Source: an uncultured Mycoplasmatota bacterium (GTDB lineage Bacteria > Bacillota_I > Bacilli_A > RF39 > UBA660). Taken from it: a stretch of DNA of 54,492 bases. The DNA is taken from contig URIY01000003.1 of the NCBI GenBank assembly GCA_900547995.1, positions 1-54,492 of the forward strand, written 5' to 3'. Of this stretch, positions 1 to 8,773 are shown piece by piece. The notes beneath the pieces were generated by a model that had not been told where the DNA came from, did not search any database, and saw only the letters and a program-made list of their open reading frames with translations. The position numbers were made by a program, and so were the translations under genes. Position 1 is the stretch's first letter. Each line of letters opens with the position of its first letter.

Positions 1-224
1 TATGTAGTGATGAAGAAATTGAAAGATACTATGGATCAGATGAAGACTTAGAAAAATTAAGAATAAGTGGTGAAAAGATAAAAATAAAAGAAGCAAAAGA
101 AGAAGCAAAAGAAGAAAAAAGTATAGAGATTGCTAAAGCAATGTTAAAAGATACAGATAATTATGAACTAATTTCAAAATATACAGGTTTATCTATAAAG
201 GAAATCGAAGAATTAAAAAATTAA
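1..224 (+). CDS. C-terminal end of an Rpn / PD-(D/E)XK nuclease-family transposase-like protein (5' truncated)
   Basis: Only the last 73 or so codons are in the window, and the start lies upstream. The frame that ends at the TAA at 222-224 stays open back to base 3. The visible tail is highly charged, with a Lys/Glu-rich helix of KEEAKEE type, then an IAKAMLKDTDNYELISKYTGL segment and an IKEIEELKN end. This is the usual C-terminal signature of Rpn/PD-(D/E)XK nuclease family transposase proteins (PF12784-like), which end in a short helix-turn-helix-like motif. The catalytic nuclease core cannot be seen, so activity cannot be judged. A good intrinsic terminator follows directly, so it does not share a transcript with polA. 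The family call rests on pattern memory of the tail only. Confidence 0.55.
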   Translation, partial: CSDEEIERYYGSDEDLEKLRISGEKIKIKEAKEEAKEEKSIEIAKAMLKDTDNYELISKYTGLSIKEIEELKN

Positions 225-250
225 CTCCAATTTTATTGGGGTTTTCTTTT
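225..250 (+). terminator. Rho-independent terminator after the truncated nuclease gene
   Basis: A 7-bp stem (225-231 with 235-241, containing the CCAAT/ATTGG core) closes a 3-base loop and is followed by a T-rich tract at 242-250. It begins one base after the stop codon of the upstream gene and separates it from polA. Confidence 0.75.
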
Positions 251-281
251 GTTTATGATAGAATATATACAGGTGATAAAA

Positions 282-2873
282 ATGGAAAAGATTATACTTG
301 TAGATGGAAATAACCTTTTATTTAGAAGTTATTTTGCAACCGCTTATTCTGGAAATGTAATGAGAAATAGTAGTGGTTTTCCTACTAATGCTTTGTATGG
401 CTTTACAAATATGATAAATAAAATAGTTGCAGAAGAAAAACCTAAATATATATTAGTTGCCTTTGATAAAGGAAAAACATTCAGACATAATGAATATAGT
501 GAGTATAAAGGTGGTAGAAATGCCACACCTGAAGATTTAAAAATGCAAATGCCTCTTGCAAGAGAGTTATTAAATTACATGGGTATTAAATATTATGAAA
601 TTGATAATTATGAGGCTGATGATATCATAGGAACATTTAGTGAATATTGTAATAATGATGATAGATTTGATGGTACTATTATAAGTAGTGATAAAGATTT
701 GTTGCAGTTAATTAGTGATCATGTTAATATTAAACTTCTTAAAACTAAAGATTATATCAGATATGATAAAAATAGTTTTAAGGAAGCATATGGCATTGAT
801 CCAGTTAGGGTTATTGATTTAAAAGCCTTAATGGGTGATGCCTCAGATAATATACCTGGTGTTAAAGGTATAGGTGAAAAGACGGCCCTTAAGTTGTTAC
901 AACAATATGATAATCTCGATAATGTTTATGCTCATGTTGATGAATTAAGTGCCAAAACAAAAGAAAAATTACTTCAGGATAAAGATAATGCTTATCTAAG
1001 TTATCATCTTGCTACTATTGTTAAAGATGTACCTGTTGATATAAATATTGATGATTTATTAATTAAAGATAAAGATGTAGAAAATTTAAATAATATGTAT
1101 GAAAAATTAGAGTTTTATTCCCTTCTAAGAAAAAATATGATGGAGAAAAAAGTCATTAACAGTGAAATATCTTTCAAAGACTTAAAAAGTACAGATAGTT
1201 TATATCCTGATAGTGAAATTGCTCTTTCCATAGAAATGGTTGGTACTAATTATCATACTTCTCAAATATTAGGTTTTGGTATATATAGTGAACATAATAG
1301 TTATTTTTTATCTTTTGAAGAGTTTAAAAAAAATGCTTCTCTTTTAGATAATTTTAAAATAATTACATATGATTTAAAGAAAGTAATTAATGCTTTAAAA
1401 TGGCAAAATATTACTTTAAATAATATTATTTTTGATACCATGATTGCTGGTTATTTACTTGATTATAATGTTAAAGATGATGCCAGTGTTATGGCAAGTA
1501 TGTTTAATTATGAAATAAAGTCATTTGAAGAGGCTTATGGAAAGACTAAAATATCTTGTCCTACATATGATGTTTATAGTAATATATCTGTAAGTAAGGC
1601 TAAATTTATATATGAAACAAAAGATGATCTTATAAATAAATTAAAAGATGAACAATTATTAGATTTATACTACGATACTGAAATACCACTTGCTTATGTT
1701 CTTGCTGATATGGAATTTACTGGTGTAAATGTTGATAAAAATTGTTTATGTGAAATGGATAAGGATTTAAAGCAAAAAATATTAGATGTAACAAATCAAA
1801 TATATGAATATGCAGGTGGTGAGTTTAATATAAATTCTTCAGCACAACTTGCAAATGTCCTATTTGAAAGAATTGGACTTAATCATGGTAAAAAAAATCA
1901 AAGAGGTTTTTCTACTTCAATAGAGGTTTTGAATAAATTAAAAGGTACACATCCAATTATTGATTTGATAATTGAGCATAGATTACTTAATAAAATTGAA
2001 TCAACATATGTAATTGGGATTTTAAACTCTATTTTATCTGATAATAAAGTACATACCATTTATACTCAAACCTTAACACGTACTGGTCGCTTATCTTCTA
2101 TCGAACCGAATTTACAAAATATACCTGTTCGAAATGAATTTGGTAAATTAATAAGAAAGGCTTTTGTACCAAGTGAAAATTCTGTAATTTTAAGTGCTGA
2201 TTATTCGCAAATAGAACTTAGAATTTTATCACATATGGCAAATATTGAATCACTAGTTTCTGCCTTTAATAACAATATTGATATTCATACGAAAACGGCA
2301 AGTGATATTTTTCATATAAGTGAAGATGAGGTAACAAGTAATATGCGTAGAATTGCTAAGGCTGTCAATTTTGGAATTATTTATGGTATTAGTAGTTATG
2401 GACTTGCTGAAAATTTAGGAATTAGAGTTGCTGAAGCCAAAGAATTTATGGATAAATATAATGCAACATATCCTGGTATTATAGAATATATGGATAATGT
2501 TAAAAAAGAGGCTTATGAAAATGGATATGTAAAAACATTATTTAACAGAAAAAGAATTATACCAGAGTTACAAAGTAAAAATCATGCTGTTAGAGCAAGT
2601 GGAGAGAGAATGGCTTTAAATACTCCAATCCAAGGAACTAGCGCTGATATAATTAAAAAGGCTATGATTGAAGTATTTGATGCTTTTAAGAAAGAAAACT
2701 TAAAGAGTAAAATGATTTTACAAGTACATGATGAATTAGTTTTTGATTGCAGGCGTGATGAACTTGATAAAGTTATTGAAATAGTAACCAATATAATGGA
2801 AAATACATATAAATTAAATGTACCACTTAAAGTAGATGTAAATTATGGAGATAATTGGTATTTAGCAAAATAA
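282..2873 (+). CDS. polA: DNA polymerase I
   Basis: DNA polymerase I fills gaps and removes RNA primers during replication and repair. The 863-residue protein has the full family layout. The N-terminal 5' nuclease shows VDGNNLLFRSYFA, DNYEADDIIGT and a DASDNIPGVKGIGEKTA helix-hairpin-helix. A 3'-5' exonuclease-like domain follows. The C-terminal polymerase shows TRTGRLSSIEPNLQNIP, SADYSQIELR, RRIAKAVNFGIIYG and the palm motif QVHDELVF. The middle domain has SIEM where proofreading enzymes carry the DxE metal ligands, so proofreading is probably lost, as in Bacillus and Thermus. An upstream ATG at 249 is open, but the ATG at 282 has a GGTGA ribosome site 5 bases ahead and gives the usual MEKIILVDGNN start. 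A weak possible promoter (TTGGGG, 17 bp, TAGAAT, 236-264) overlaps the preceding terminator. Confidence 0.97.
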   Translation: MEKIILVDGNNLLFRSYFATAYSGNVMRNSSGFPTNALYGFTNMINKIVAEEKPKYILVAFDKGKTFRHNEYSEYKGGRNATPEDLKMQMPLARELLNYMGIKYYEIDNYEADDIIGTFSEYCNNDDRFDGTIISSDKDLLQLISDHVNIKLLKTKDYIRYDKNSFKEAYGIDPVRVIDLKALMGDASDNIPGVKGIGEKTALKLLQQYDNLDNVYAHVDELSAKTKEKLLQDKDNAYLSYHLATIVKDVPVDINIDDLLIKDKDVENLNNMYEKLEFYSLLRKNMMEKKVINSEISFKDLKSTDSLYPDSEIALSIEMVGTNYHTSQILGFGIYSEHNSYFLSFEEFKKNASLLDNFKIITYDLKKVINALKWQNITLNNIIFDTMIAGYLLDYNVKDDASVMASMFNYEIKSFEEAYGKTKISCPTYDVYSNISVSKAKFIYETKDDLINKLKDEQLLDLYYDTEIPLAYVLADMEFTGVNVDKNCLCEMDKDLKQKILDVTNQIYEYAGGEFNINSSAQLANVLFERIGLNHGKKNQRGFSTSIEVLNKLKGTHPIIDLIIEHRLLNKIESTYVIGILNSILSDNKVHTIYTQTLTRTGRLSSIEPNLQNIPVRNEFGKLIRKAFVPSENSVILSADYSQIELRILSHMANIESLVSAFNNNIDIHTKTASDIFHISEDEVTSNMRRIAKAVNFGIIYGISSYGLAENLGIRVAEAKEFMDKYNATYPGIIEYMDNVKKEAYENGYVKTLFNRKRIIPELQSKNHAVRASGERMALNTPIQGTSADIIKKAMIEVFDAFKKENLKSKMILQVHDELVFDCRRDELDKVIEIVTNIMENTYKLNVPLKVDVNYGDNWYLAK

Positions 2874-2887
2874 AGGAAGGGATTTAT

Positions 2888-3751
2888 GTGAGTGTAACAA
2901 TTATAATGTGGATTAGTTTTATAACTAACCTTTTTCTTTCTATAATTAAAATAGTTATTGGTTATATTTTTAACTCAGGGGCTTTAATTGCTGATGGGGT
3001 TCATTCATGTAGTGATTTAACTACAGATGTAATTGCCGTTGTTGGGGCAACTTTATCTAAAAAACCAGCCGATACTAAACATCCATATGGTCATGGTAAG
3101 ATAGAGTATTTAACTAGTTTAATTATAGGAATTGTTATTCTTTTCCTAGGATTATCTATTATAGGTAGTTCATTTAATAGAAAAATTGTTGTACCAAGTA
3201 TTGTTGTTGCTATAGTAACGGTTTTTACTATAGTTGCAAAATATATTTTATCTAGTTTTTTAATAAAAGAAGGAAAGATACAAAAAAATAATATTCTTAT
3301 ATCTAGTGGAAAAGAAAGTAGAACAGATGTAGTTAGTTCTATTGTTGTACTTATTTCATCTGTTGCCATGCAGTTTAGCAATAAAATAAACTTTTTAAAA
3401 TATGCAGATATTGTTGCAATGATTATAGTTGGTATTTTTATAGTTAGAGTAGGATTTTTGATTTTAAAAGAAAATATAAGTATTTTAATTGGTGAATGTG
3501 AAACGGATGAAGAAATAATTAATAGTTTAAAGGCAATTATTTTAGATTTTAAAAATATTAAAAAGATAGATAAAATTAATTTATTAAAATATGGTTCATA
3601 TTATGAACTTACTTGTGAAATATCTATAGATAGTAATTTAAGTTTTATAGATGCTCATAGTATTGTTCATGGGGTTGAGGATATAATAAGAAAAGATAAT
3701 GATAAAATAAAATATATAACAATACATGCCAATCCGAATGATAGTATTTAA
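2888..3751 (+). CDS. Cation diffusion facilitator (CDF) family metal transporter
   Basis: Proteins of this family export divalent metals (Zn, Fe, Mn or Co) across the cytoplasmic membrane by proton antiport. The 287-residue protein has several hydrophobic segments. It carries the family motif DGVHSCSDLTTD in the second helix, HPYGHGKIEYL in the first loop, and a C-terminal cytoplasmic domain of ferredoxin-like type with a final His (TIHANP). The frame is open from 2855 inside polA, but the GTG at 2888 is preferred because an AAAGGAAGGG ribosome site (2872-2881) lies just upstream. The gene starts 14 bases after polA and is probably cotranscribed with it. The metal cannot be read from the sequence. 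Confidence 0.88.
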   Translation: MSVTIIMWISFITNLFLSIIKIVIGYIFNSGALIADGVHSCSDLTTDVIAVVGATLSKKPADTKHPYGHGKIEYLTSLIIGIVILFLGLSIIGSSFNRKIVVPSIVVAIVTVFTIVAKYILSSFLIKEGKIQKNNILISSGKESRTDVVSSIVVLISSVAMQFSNKINFLKYADIVAMIIVGIFIVRVGFLILKENISILIGECETDEEIINSLKAIILDFKNIKKIDKINLLKYGSYYELTCEISIDSNLSFIDAHSIVHGVEDIIRKDNDKIKYITIHANPNDSI

Positions 3752-3792
3752 TAATAAGTTACATTTATAATATTGTTTGTATAATAAAATTA

Positions 3793-3838
3793 AAAGAAAC
3801 CATTTGATTTGTTGAGCAAGTGGTTTCTTTATTATTGG
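3793..3838 (+). terminator. Strong rho-independent terminator after the polA-CDF unit
   Basis: A 13-bp stem (3793-3805 paired with 3818-3830, one G-T pair) with a 12-base loop is followed by TTATTATT-type sequence. It closes the transcript of the CDF gene and isolates the murL promoter. Confidence 0.8.
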
Positions 3839-3903
3839 GCAACTAATGGTATATAAAAATTCAAATGACTAATAAAATTCCATGTTTTATTATACTTGCA
3901 TTA

Positions 3904-3932
3904 TTGTATAATTTTTCTTGATTTAGTATAAT
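3904..3932 (+). promoter_or_regulatory. Sigma-A-type promoter for the murL operon
   Basis: TTGTAT at 3904-3909 and a perfect TATAAT at 3927-3932 are spaced by 17 bp. Transcription would begin near 3939, just ahead of the AGAGGGTGA ribosome site of the gene at 3953. Confidence 0.75.
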
Positions 3933-3952
3933 ATTAAGAAGAGGGTGATTTT

Positions 3953-5323
3953 ATGACTGACAACTTTAGTAAATTTAAAGAATATAGAAATCTTTATCCT
4001 AATTTTATATACAAAAGTTTTGAAAAAATATATAGTGATGATGAATTAAAAATAATTTACCATTTTGAAATAGAAGGATTGAAAGAATTTAATCCAAGTA
4101 TTACTTTTAACAAAAATATCATTAGAGAAAATATAGATGAAGAATTTATGGATTATTTAGTTTTTCACGTTGGAATGGTAGAACTTGTTAGCTATTTTAA
4201 GTGTACTTGTAGTCCTAATGTTATTATTAAAGCTGGATATGTAGATGAAGAACAAATAAATTGGTTTAAGAAATTATATTATTATGGACTTGGAGAATTT
4301 TTCTATGTAAATGGTATTCATACATCTATAGATGATTTTATGAATATAACATGTTTATGTGAGAAAAAAGAATATAAAACAAGTTATAATGGCAGGGGTA
4401 ATTTAATACCTATTGGTGGTGGAAAAGATTCAGTTGTTAGTCTTGAATTATTAAAAGAATATCATGATATAAATAATCCCTTTATTATTAATCCAAAGGA
4501 TGTAACTTTGAGTTGTGCAAATGCTGCAGGATATAATAAAGAAAATATTGTTACTGTTAAAAGGGTAATTGATAAAAATTTAATAGAATTAAATAGTAAA
4601 GGTTTTTTAAATGGACACACACCGTTTAGTGCTTTAGTTGCTTTTTTATCATATTTGTCGGCATATTTATGTGGTAAGAAATATATTGTTTTATCTAATG
4701 AATCAAGTGCTAATGAATCAACAGTGGTTGGAACAAAAATAAATCATCAATATTCGAAAACATATGAATTTGAAAATGATTTTAATAATTATACAAAAAA
4801 ATATTTTAATATAGATATTAAATATTTTAGTTTATTAAGACCCCTTAGTGAATTTCAAATAGGAATGTTATTTTCACATTATGAGAAGTATCATCAAATC
4901 TTTAAAAGTTGTAATGTAGGATCTAAAGAAAATCCATGGAAATGGTGTTGTAATTGTCCTAAATGTTTATTTGTTTATATTATTTTAAGTCCTTTTCTTT
5001 ATAAAGAAAAACTTATAAATATATTTGGTGAAGATTTATTTGCCAAAGAAAGTTTACTTGAAACATATAAAGAATTAATTGGAGATGCAGCAACTAAACC
5101 TTTTGAATGTGTTGGAACAATTAATGAGGTAAGGTATGCATCAAGTGTAGTTATTAAGTCTTTAGAAAATCAACATGATAAATTACCATATTTACTTGAA
5201 TATTATAAAAATAATTATGAATTAGTTTTAGATGATAAAATATTAAAAAATTTTAATAATGAGAATAATTTAGATGATGATTTTGTTACTATTCTAAAAA
5301 AGGAGTTAGATAAGTATGTATAA
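3953..5323 (+). CDS. murL: Probable UDP-N-acetylmuramoyl-L-alanyl-L-glutamate epimerase (MurL-like)
   Basis: MurL, described in Xanthomonas, epimerises the terminal L-Glu of UDP-MurNAc-L-Ala-L-Glu to D-Glu. Together with MurD2 it replaces the MurI/MurD route to the peptidoglycan stem peptide. The 456-residue protein has a PP-loop-like PIGGGKDS motif at residues 153-160, a conserved LSNESSANE segment near residue 248 and a C-terminal Cys cluster (WKWCCNCPKC, about residues 328-338). This layout and length match my memory of the MurL family. The strongest support is context: its 3' end overlaps by 8 bases a MurD-type ligase with MurD2-like motifs. It could instead be another PP-loop enzyme, because the assignment is made without an alignment. 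It has its own sigma-A promoter and starts the operon that runs on to serS. Confidence 0.7.
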   Translation: MTDNFSKFKEYRNLYPNFIYKSFEKIYSDDELKIIYHFEIEGLKEFNPSITFNKNIIRENIDEEFMDYLVFHVGMVELVSYFKCTCSPNVIIKAGYVDEEQINWFKKLYYYGLGEFFYVNGIHTSIDDFMNITCLCEKKEYKTSYNGRGNLIPIGGGKDSVVSLELLKEYHDINNPFIINPKDVTLSCANAAGYNKENIVTVKRVIDKNLIELNSKGFLNGHTPFSALVAFLSYLSAYLCGKKYIVLSNESSANESTVVGTKINHQYSKTYEFENDFNNYTKKYFNIDIKYFSLLRPLSEFQIGMLFSHYEKYHQIFKSCNVGSKENPWKWCCNCPKCLFVYIILSPFLYKEKLINIFGEDLFAKESLLETYKELIGDAATKPFECVGTINEVRYASSVVIKSLENQHDKLPYLLEYYKNNYELVLDDKILKNFNNENNLDDDFVTILKKELDKYV

Positions 5324-6644
5324 AGAAATAATTGATTTTTTGGAAGATAAATATGTTGCGATTGTTGGATTTGGTAAAGAAGGTAAATCGACATATAAAT
5401 TTTTAAGAAAATATTTACCTAATCAAAGACTAGTAATTATTGATGGAAATAAAGATTTACTAGATAATAATGCTTATCTTAATAATGATAAAAATATTGA
5501 ATTAGTTTTGGGAGATAATTATTTAGATAATTTAGATAAATATGATGCTATTATTAAATCACCTGGTGTTAGATTTAAAGATATTGATATATCAAAATTT
5601 GAGGATAAAATAACATCACAACTTGGTTTAGTACTGGATTATTATAAAGATAATATTATTGGAATTACTGGTACTAAAGGTAAAAGTACGACAACTAGTT
5701 TGATTACTAAAATACTAAAAGATCAAGGAATAGATGCCTATTTACTTGGCAATATTGGTATACCAATATTTGATAATATTGATAAAATGAATGAAAAAAG
5801 TATGATGGTTATTGAAATGGCCGCCTTACAACTAGAATTTGTGAAAAATTCACCACATATTGGTATAGTATTAAATTTATTTGAAGAACATTTAGATTTC
5901 TTTAAGGATAAAAATGCTTACTTTTTAGCTAAAATGAATATGTTTAAATATCAAAATGAAAATGATTATGGTATTTATACTTCATCAAATGATACATTAG
6001 AGTCTTATGTTAATCAAAATAATTATAAATCACACCTAATAGATGTAAGAAAAGATTTAAAAATAGAAGATAATTATATTGTTAATAATAGTAAGAAATT
6101 ATATAATATATCTTCAGAAAGACATTTACTTGGTGACCATAATTTAAGTAATATTATGTTTGCACTTGAGGTAAGTAAAATACTTGATTTAGATATTTTA
6201 AAAGTGTCTAATTCTATAAATGAATTTAAACCTCTTGAACATAGAATGGAATATGTTGACACTATTAATGGAGTAAAGTATTATAATGATTCCATTGCTA
6301 CTATACCTGCCGCAACTATTAATTGTGTTAATGCTTTAAAAGATGTTGATACTATTATCTTTGGCGGAATGGATAGAGGGATAGATTATAGTGTTTTAAT
6401 AGAATTTTTTAATAATAGTGATATAAAAAACTTTATTTGTATGCCAGAAACGGGATATAAAATAGGTAAAGAAATAAAGGGAAAAAATGTTTATTTTATC
6501 GAAGATTTAAAAGATGCTGTGAAAAAGGCTAAAGAGGTAACCAAGAAGATATGTGTTATGTCACCTGCCGCTTCTAGTTATAATGCTTTTAAAAATTTTG
6601 AAGAAAAAGGAAGAGCATATAAAGCATACGTGAAGGAAAGTTAA
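5316..6644 (+). CDS. murD2: Mur ligase, probably UDP-N-acetylmuramoyl-L-alanine--L-glutamate ligase (MurD2-like)
   Basis: Mur ligases join an amino acid to the UDP-MurNAc peptide using ATP. The 442-residue protein has an N-terminal nucleotide-sugar domain (VAIVGFGKEGKST, residues 14-25), the ATP loop GTKGKSTT (119-126), EMAALQLE in place of the usual ELSSFQL, NLFEEHLDFF, the GDHNLSNIMFAL motif, and a C-terminal domain ending with MSPAASSYNAFKNFEEKGRAY. That is MurD architecture. The GTKGKST loop and the coupling with murL favour MurD2, which adds L-Glu rather than D-Glu. Its ATG lies inside the last codons of murL (8-base overlap), so translation is coupled. An AAAGGAG site precedes the start. 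A standard MurD using D-Glu remains possible. Confidence 0.75.
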   Translation: MYKEIIDFLEDKYVAIVGFGKEGKSTYKFLRKYLPNQRLVIIDGNKDLLDNNAYLNNDKNIELVLGDNYLDNLDKYDAIIKSPGVRFKDIDISKFEDKITSQLGLVLDYYKDNIIGITGTKGKSTTTSLITKILKDQGIDAYLLGNIGIPIFDNIDKMNEKSMMVIEMAALQLEFVKNSPHIGIVLNLFEEHLDFFKDKNAYFLAKMNMFKYQNENDYGIYTSSNDTLESYVNQNNYKSHLIDVRKDLKIEDNYIVNNSKKLYNISSERHLLGDHNLSNIMFALEVSKILDLDILKVSNSINEFKPLEHRMEYVDTINGVKYYNDSIATIPAATINCVNALKDVDTIIFGGMDRGIDYSVLIEFFNNSDIKNFICMPETGYKIGKEIKGKNVYFIEDLKDAVKKAKEVTKKICVMSPAASSYNAFKNFEEKGRAYKAYVKES

Positions 6645-6664
6645 ACGAGAAAGGAATTATTGTT

Positions 6665-7942
6665 ATGTTAGATATAAAATTTGTAAGAGAAAATAAAGAA
6701 ATAGTAAAAGAAAATATACGAAAAAAATTTCAAGATGAAAAATTGCCTCTTGTAGATGAGGTTATTGAATTAGATAAAAAAATAAGAGAATTAAAACAAG
6801 AAGGTGACAATTTAAGACAAGAAAGAAATAGTGTAAGTGATGCTATTGGATTATTAATGCGTGAGAAAAAAATAGATGAAGCAAATAGTAATAAAGAAAA
6901 AGTAGTAGAAATAAATAAAAAACTTGTTTCTATTGAAGAGGAAGAAAATAAATTATCAGAACAATTAAGAGAAAGAATGCTTGTTATTCCAAATATTATT
7001 GATCCATCTGTTCCTATTGGGAAGGATGATACTTTTAATGTCGAAATAGAAAAATTTGGTGAGCCAGTTGTTCCGAATTATGAAATACCATATAATGCTG
7101 ATATATGTGAGGCATTAAATGGTCTAGATAAGGAAAGTGCTGGTAGAACGAGTGGTAATGGTTTTTATTATTTAATGGGTGATATTGCTAGACTACATTC
7201 TGCGATGCTTTCATATGCTAGGGATTTTATGATAGATAAAGGATTTACTTACTGCGTTCCTCCATTTATGATTAGAAGTGATGTTGTAACAGGCGTTATG
7301 TCATTTGCTGAAATGGATGCTATGATGTATAAAATTGAAGGTGAAGATCTTTATTTAATTGGTACATCAGAACATTCTATGATAGGAAGATTTAAAGGGC
7401 AAACAGTTAAAGAAGAACAACTTCCTATAACCTTAACATCATATTCTCCTTGCTTTAGAAAAGAAGTTGGGGCACATGGTATCGAAGAGAGGGGCTTATA
7501 TAGAGTTCATCAATTTGAAAAACAAGAAATGGTAGTTTTATGTAAAATGGAAGATACAATGACTTGGTATAATAAAATGTGGCAGTTTACTGTTGAATTC
7601 TTTAGAAGTTTAGATGTTCCTGTTAGAACACTTGAATGTTGTAGTGGAGATTTAGCTGATTTAAAAGTAAAATCTTGTGATGTTGAGGCATGGAGCCCAA
7701 GACAACAAAAATATTTTGAAGTTGGTTCTTGTTCAACATTAGGCGATGCTCAGGCAAGAAGACTTGGTATTAAGGCTAAAGGACCAAATGGTAATTATTT
7801 AGTTGCAACTCTAAATAATACTGTTCTAGCAAGTCCAAGAGGTTTAATTGCTGTAATTGAAAACAATTATAATGAAGATGGTTCAATTAATATTCCAAAA
7901 GCATTAAGACCTTATATGGGTGGAAAAGAAATAATTAAATAG
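6665..7942 (+). CDS. serS: Seryl-tRNA synthetase
   Basis: SerS charges tRNA-Ser with serine. The 425-residue class II enzyme has the N-terminal antiparallel coiled-coil arm (about residues 25-100, dense in Lys/Glu). Its catalytic core shows TSEHSMIGRF, the motif 2 region SPCFRKEVGAHGIEERGLYRVHQF, and motif 3 around NNTVLASPRGLIAVIENN. Length and ends are normal. It lies 20 bases after the murD2-like gene with only an AAAGGAAT ribosome site between. It is therefore probably read from the murL promoter and has no T-box leader of its own. Confidence 0.97.
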   Translation: MLDIKFVRENKEIVKENIRKKFQDEKLPLVDEVIELDKKIRELKQEGDNLRQERNSVSDAIGLLMREKKIDEANSNKEKVVEINKKLVSIEEEENKLSEQLRERMLVIPNIIDPSVPIGKDDTFNVEIEKFGEPVVPNYEIPYNADICEALNGLDKESAGRTSGNGFYYLMGDIARLHSAMLSYARDFMIDKGFTYCVPPFMIRSDVVTGVMSFAEMDAMMYKIEGEDLYLIGTSEHSMIGRFKGQTVKEEQLPITLTSYSPCFRKEVGAHGIEERGLYRVHQFEKQEMVVLCKMEDTMTWYNKMWQFTVEFFRSLDVPVRTLECCSGDLADLKVKSCDVEAWSPRQQKYFEVGSCSTLGDAQARRLGIKAKGPNGNYLVATLNNTVLASPRGLIAVIENNYNEDGSINIPKALRPYMGGKEIIK

Positions 7943-7951
7943 GTGATGAAA

Positions 7952-8167
7952 ATGTTAGATAATGACAAAAAGAAAATAAGTAAAACATATACAGAAAGAG
8001 AAAATATAATGAATGAACTTGCTTCATCCATTAATCAAGAAAGTGTTTTTGATAAAGAAGATAATGAAAATAAAGTTTATGGTAATATTCCAAATAAAAA
8101 TGTAGTGCCTACTGAAAGTATAATAAAACCAAAAGTAAAAACTTATACAAAGAAAAAATTTAATTAG
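7952..8167 (+). CDS. Small hydrophilic protein of unknown function
   Basis: The product is 71 residues, rich in Lys, Asn and Glu, with no membrane segment and no domain that I recognise. The ATG at 7952 is chosen because AGGTGA (7941-7946, overlapping the serS stop) is well placed for it; upstream GTG (7943) and ATG (7946) codons are in the same frame. It follows serS directly, so it is probably translated from the same transcript. Its composition suggests a disordered or nucleic-acid-associated small protein, but nothing more can be supported. Confidence 0.55.
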   Translation: MLDNDKKKISKTYTERENIMNELASSINQESVFDKEDNENKVYGNIPNKNVVPTESIIKPKVKTYTKKKFN

Positions 8168-8191
8168 AAAAAATTTAAAAATGGAGTATGT

Positions 8192-8671
8192 ATGAAAGGT
8201 TATAAAGCGTTTAATAAAGATATGCTTGCTATGAACAATATAAAATTTGAAATAGGTAAGCAAATGCATATAGATGGGCCAATAAAAGCCGGACCAATAG
8301 ATGGTAATGGATTTCATTTTTGTACTAATTTTGAAGATACATTTAGATTTGTTTCATTTGAAAGTAATGTTCTTTTATGTGAAATAAAGGCATTTGGAAA
8401 GATTAGTCATGAGTACTGTGATGAATATAACAGTTATTATGGAATATATTCATGTAGTGATATAATTTTAGAAAGAATTATTCCAAGAGAAGAAATTATT
8501 ACTATGGCTAGTAAATTACCAGAATATCGTTTAGCACGCTTTATACAAACATATAAACTTAATAAAGAAGAGTTAGTAGAAATACGTAAAATAATATTAA
8601 ATAACTTAAATTTAAATAAGTATTTTGAATATTATCAATTAGATAATAAGAAAATTTTCAACATTAAGTAA
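8192..8671 (+). CDS. Unknown protein with a phage-like KAFNK...GFHFC N-terminal domain (DUF7666-like)
   Basis: The 159-residue protein opens with KGYKAFNKDMLAMNNIKFEI and continues to DGNGFHFCTNFEDTFRF. This pattern (a KAF start, a G-containing turn and a G[FY]HFC segment) resembles a small domain often found in phage and pentapeptide-like proteins and now listed as DUF7666. The remainder carries no recognised motif and is predicted soluble. It lies 24 bases downstream of the small protein gene and is followed at once by a terminator, so it appears to be the last gene of the murL-serS transcript. The function is unknown and the domain link is from memory. Confidence 0.55.
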   Translation: MKGYKAFNKDMLAMNNIKFEIGKQMHIDGPIKAGPIDGNGFHFCTNFEDTFRFVSFESNVLLCEIKAFGKISHEYCDEYNSYYGIYSCSDIILERIIPREEIITMASKLPEYRLARFIQTYKLNKEELVEIRKIILNNLNLNKYFEYYQLDNKKIFNIK

Positions 8672-8707
8672 AGGAATTCTAGTAATTATTAGAATTCCTT
8701 TATTTTT
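8670..8707 (+). terminator. Rho-independent terminator at the end of the murL-serS operon
   Basis: An 11-bp stem (8670-8680 with 8691-8701, core GGAATTCT/AGAATTCC) is followed by ATTTTT. It overlaps the stop codon of the gene ending at 8671. Confidence 0.8.
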
Positions 8708-8713
8708 GGGGAT

Positions 8714-8743
8714 TTGACTAAATATATGTATTTATGATACAAT
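8714..8743 (+). promoter_or_regulatory. Sigma-A-type promoter for the glucosaminidase-like gene
   Basis: TTGACT at 8714-8719 and TACAAT at 8738-8743 are spaced by 18 bp. They are followed by an AAGGAG ribosome site ahead of the ATG at 8774. Confidence 0.6.
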
Positions 8744-8773
8744 TTATTTGTTTACTTAAGGAGTGAATAATAA

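Noticed and set aside
282..2873. Active 3'-5' proofreading in DNA polymerase I
   Set aside because: The DxE metal-ligand motif is replaced by SIEM, so the domain is probably inactive; this is common in the group and not a special finding.
6645..6664. T-box leader ahead of serS
   Set aside because: The gap is only 20 bases and holds just a ribosome site; serS is read from the upstream operon promoter.
8024..8317. Minus-strand 97-codon frame across the gap between two small genes
   Set aside because: Its product is a Phe/Ile/Tyr-rich shadow of two plus-strand genes with ribosome sites.
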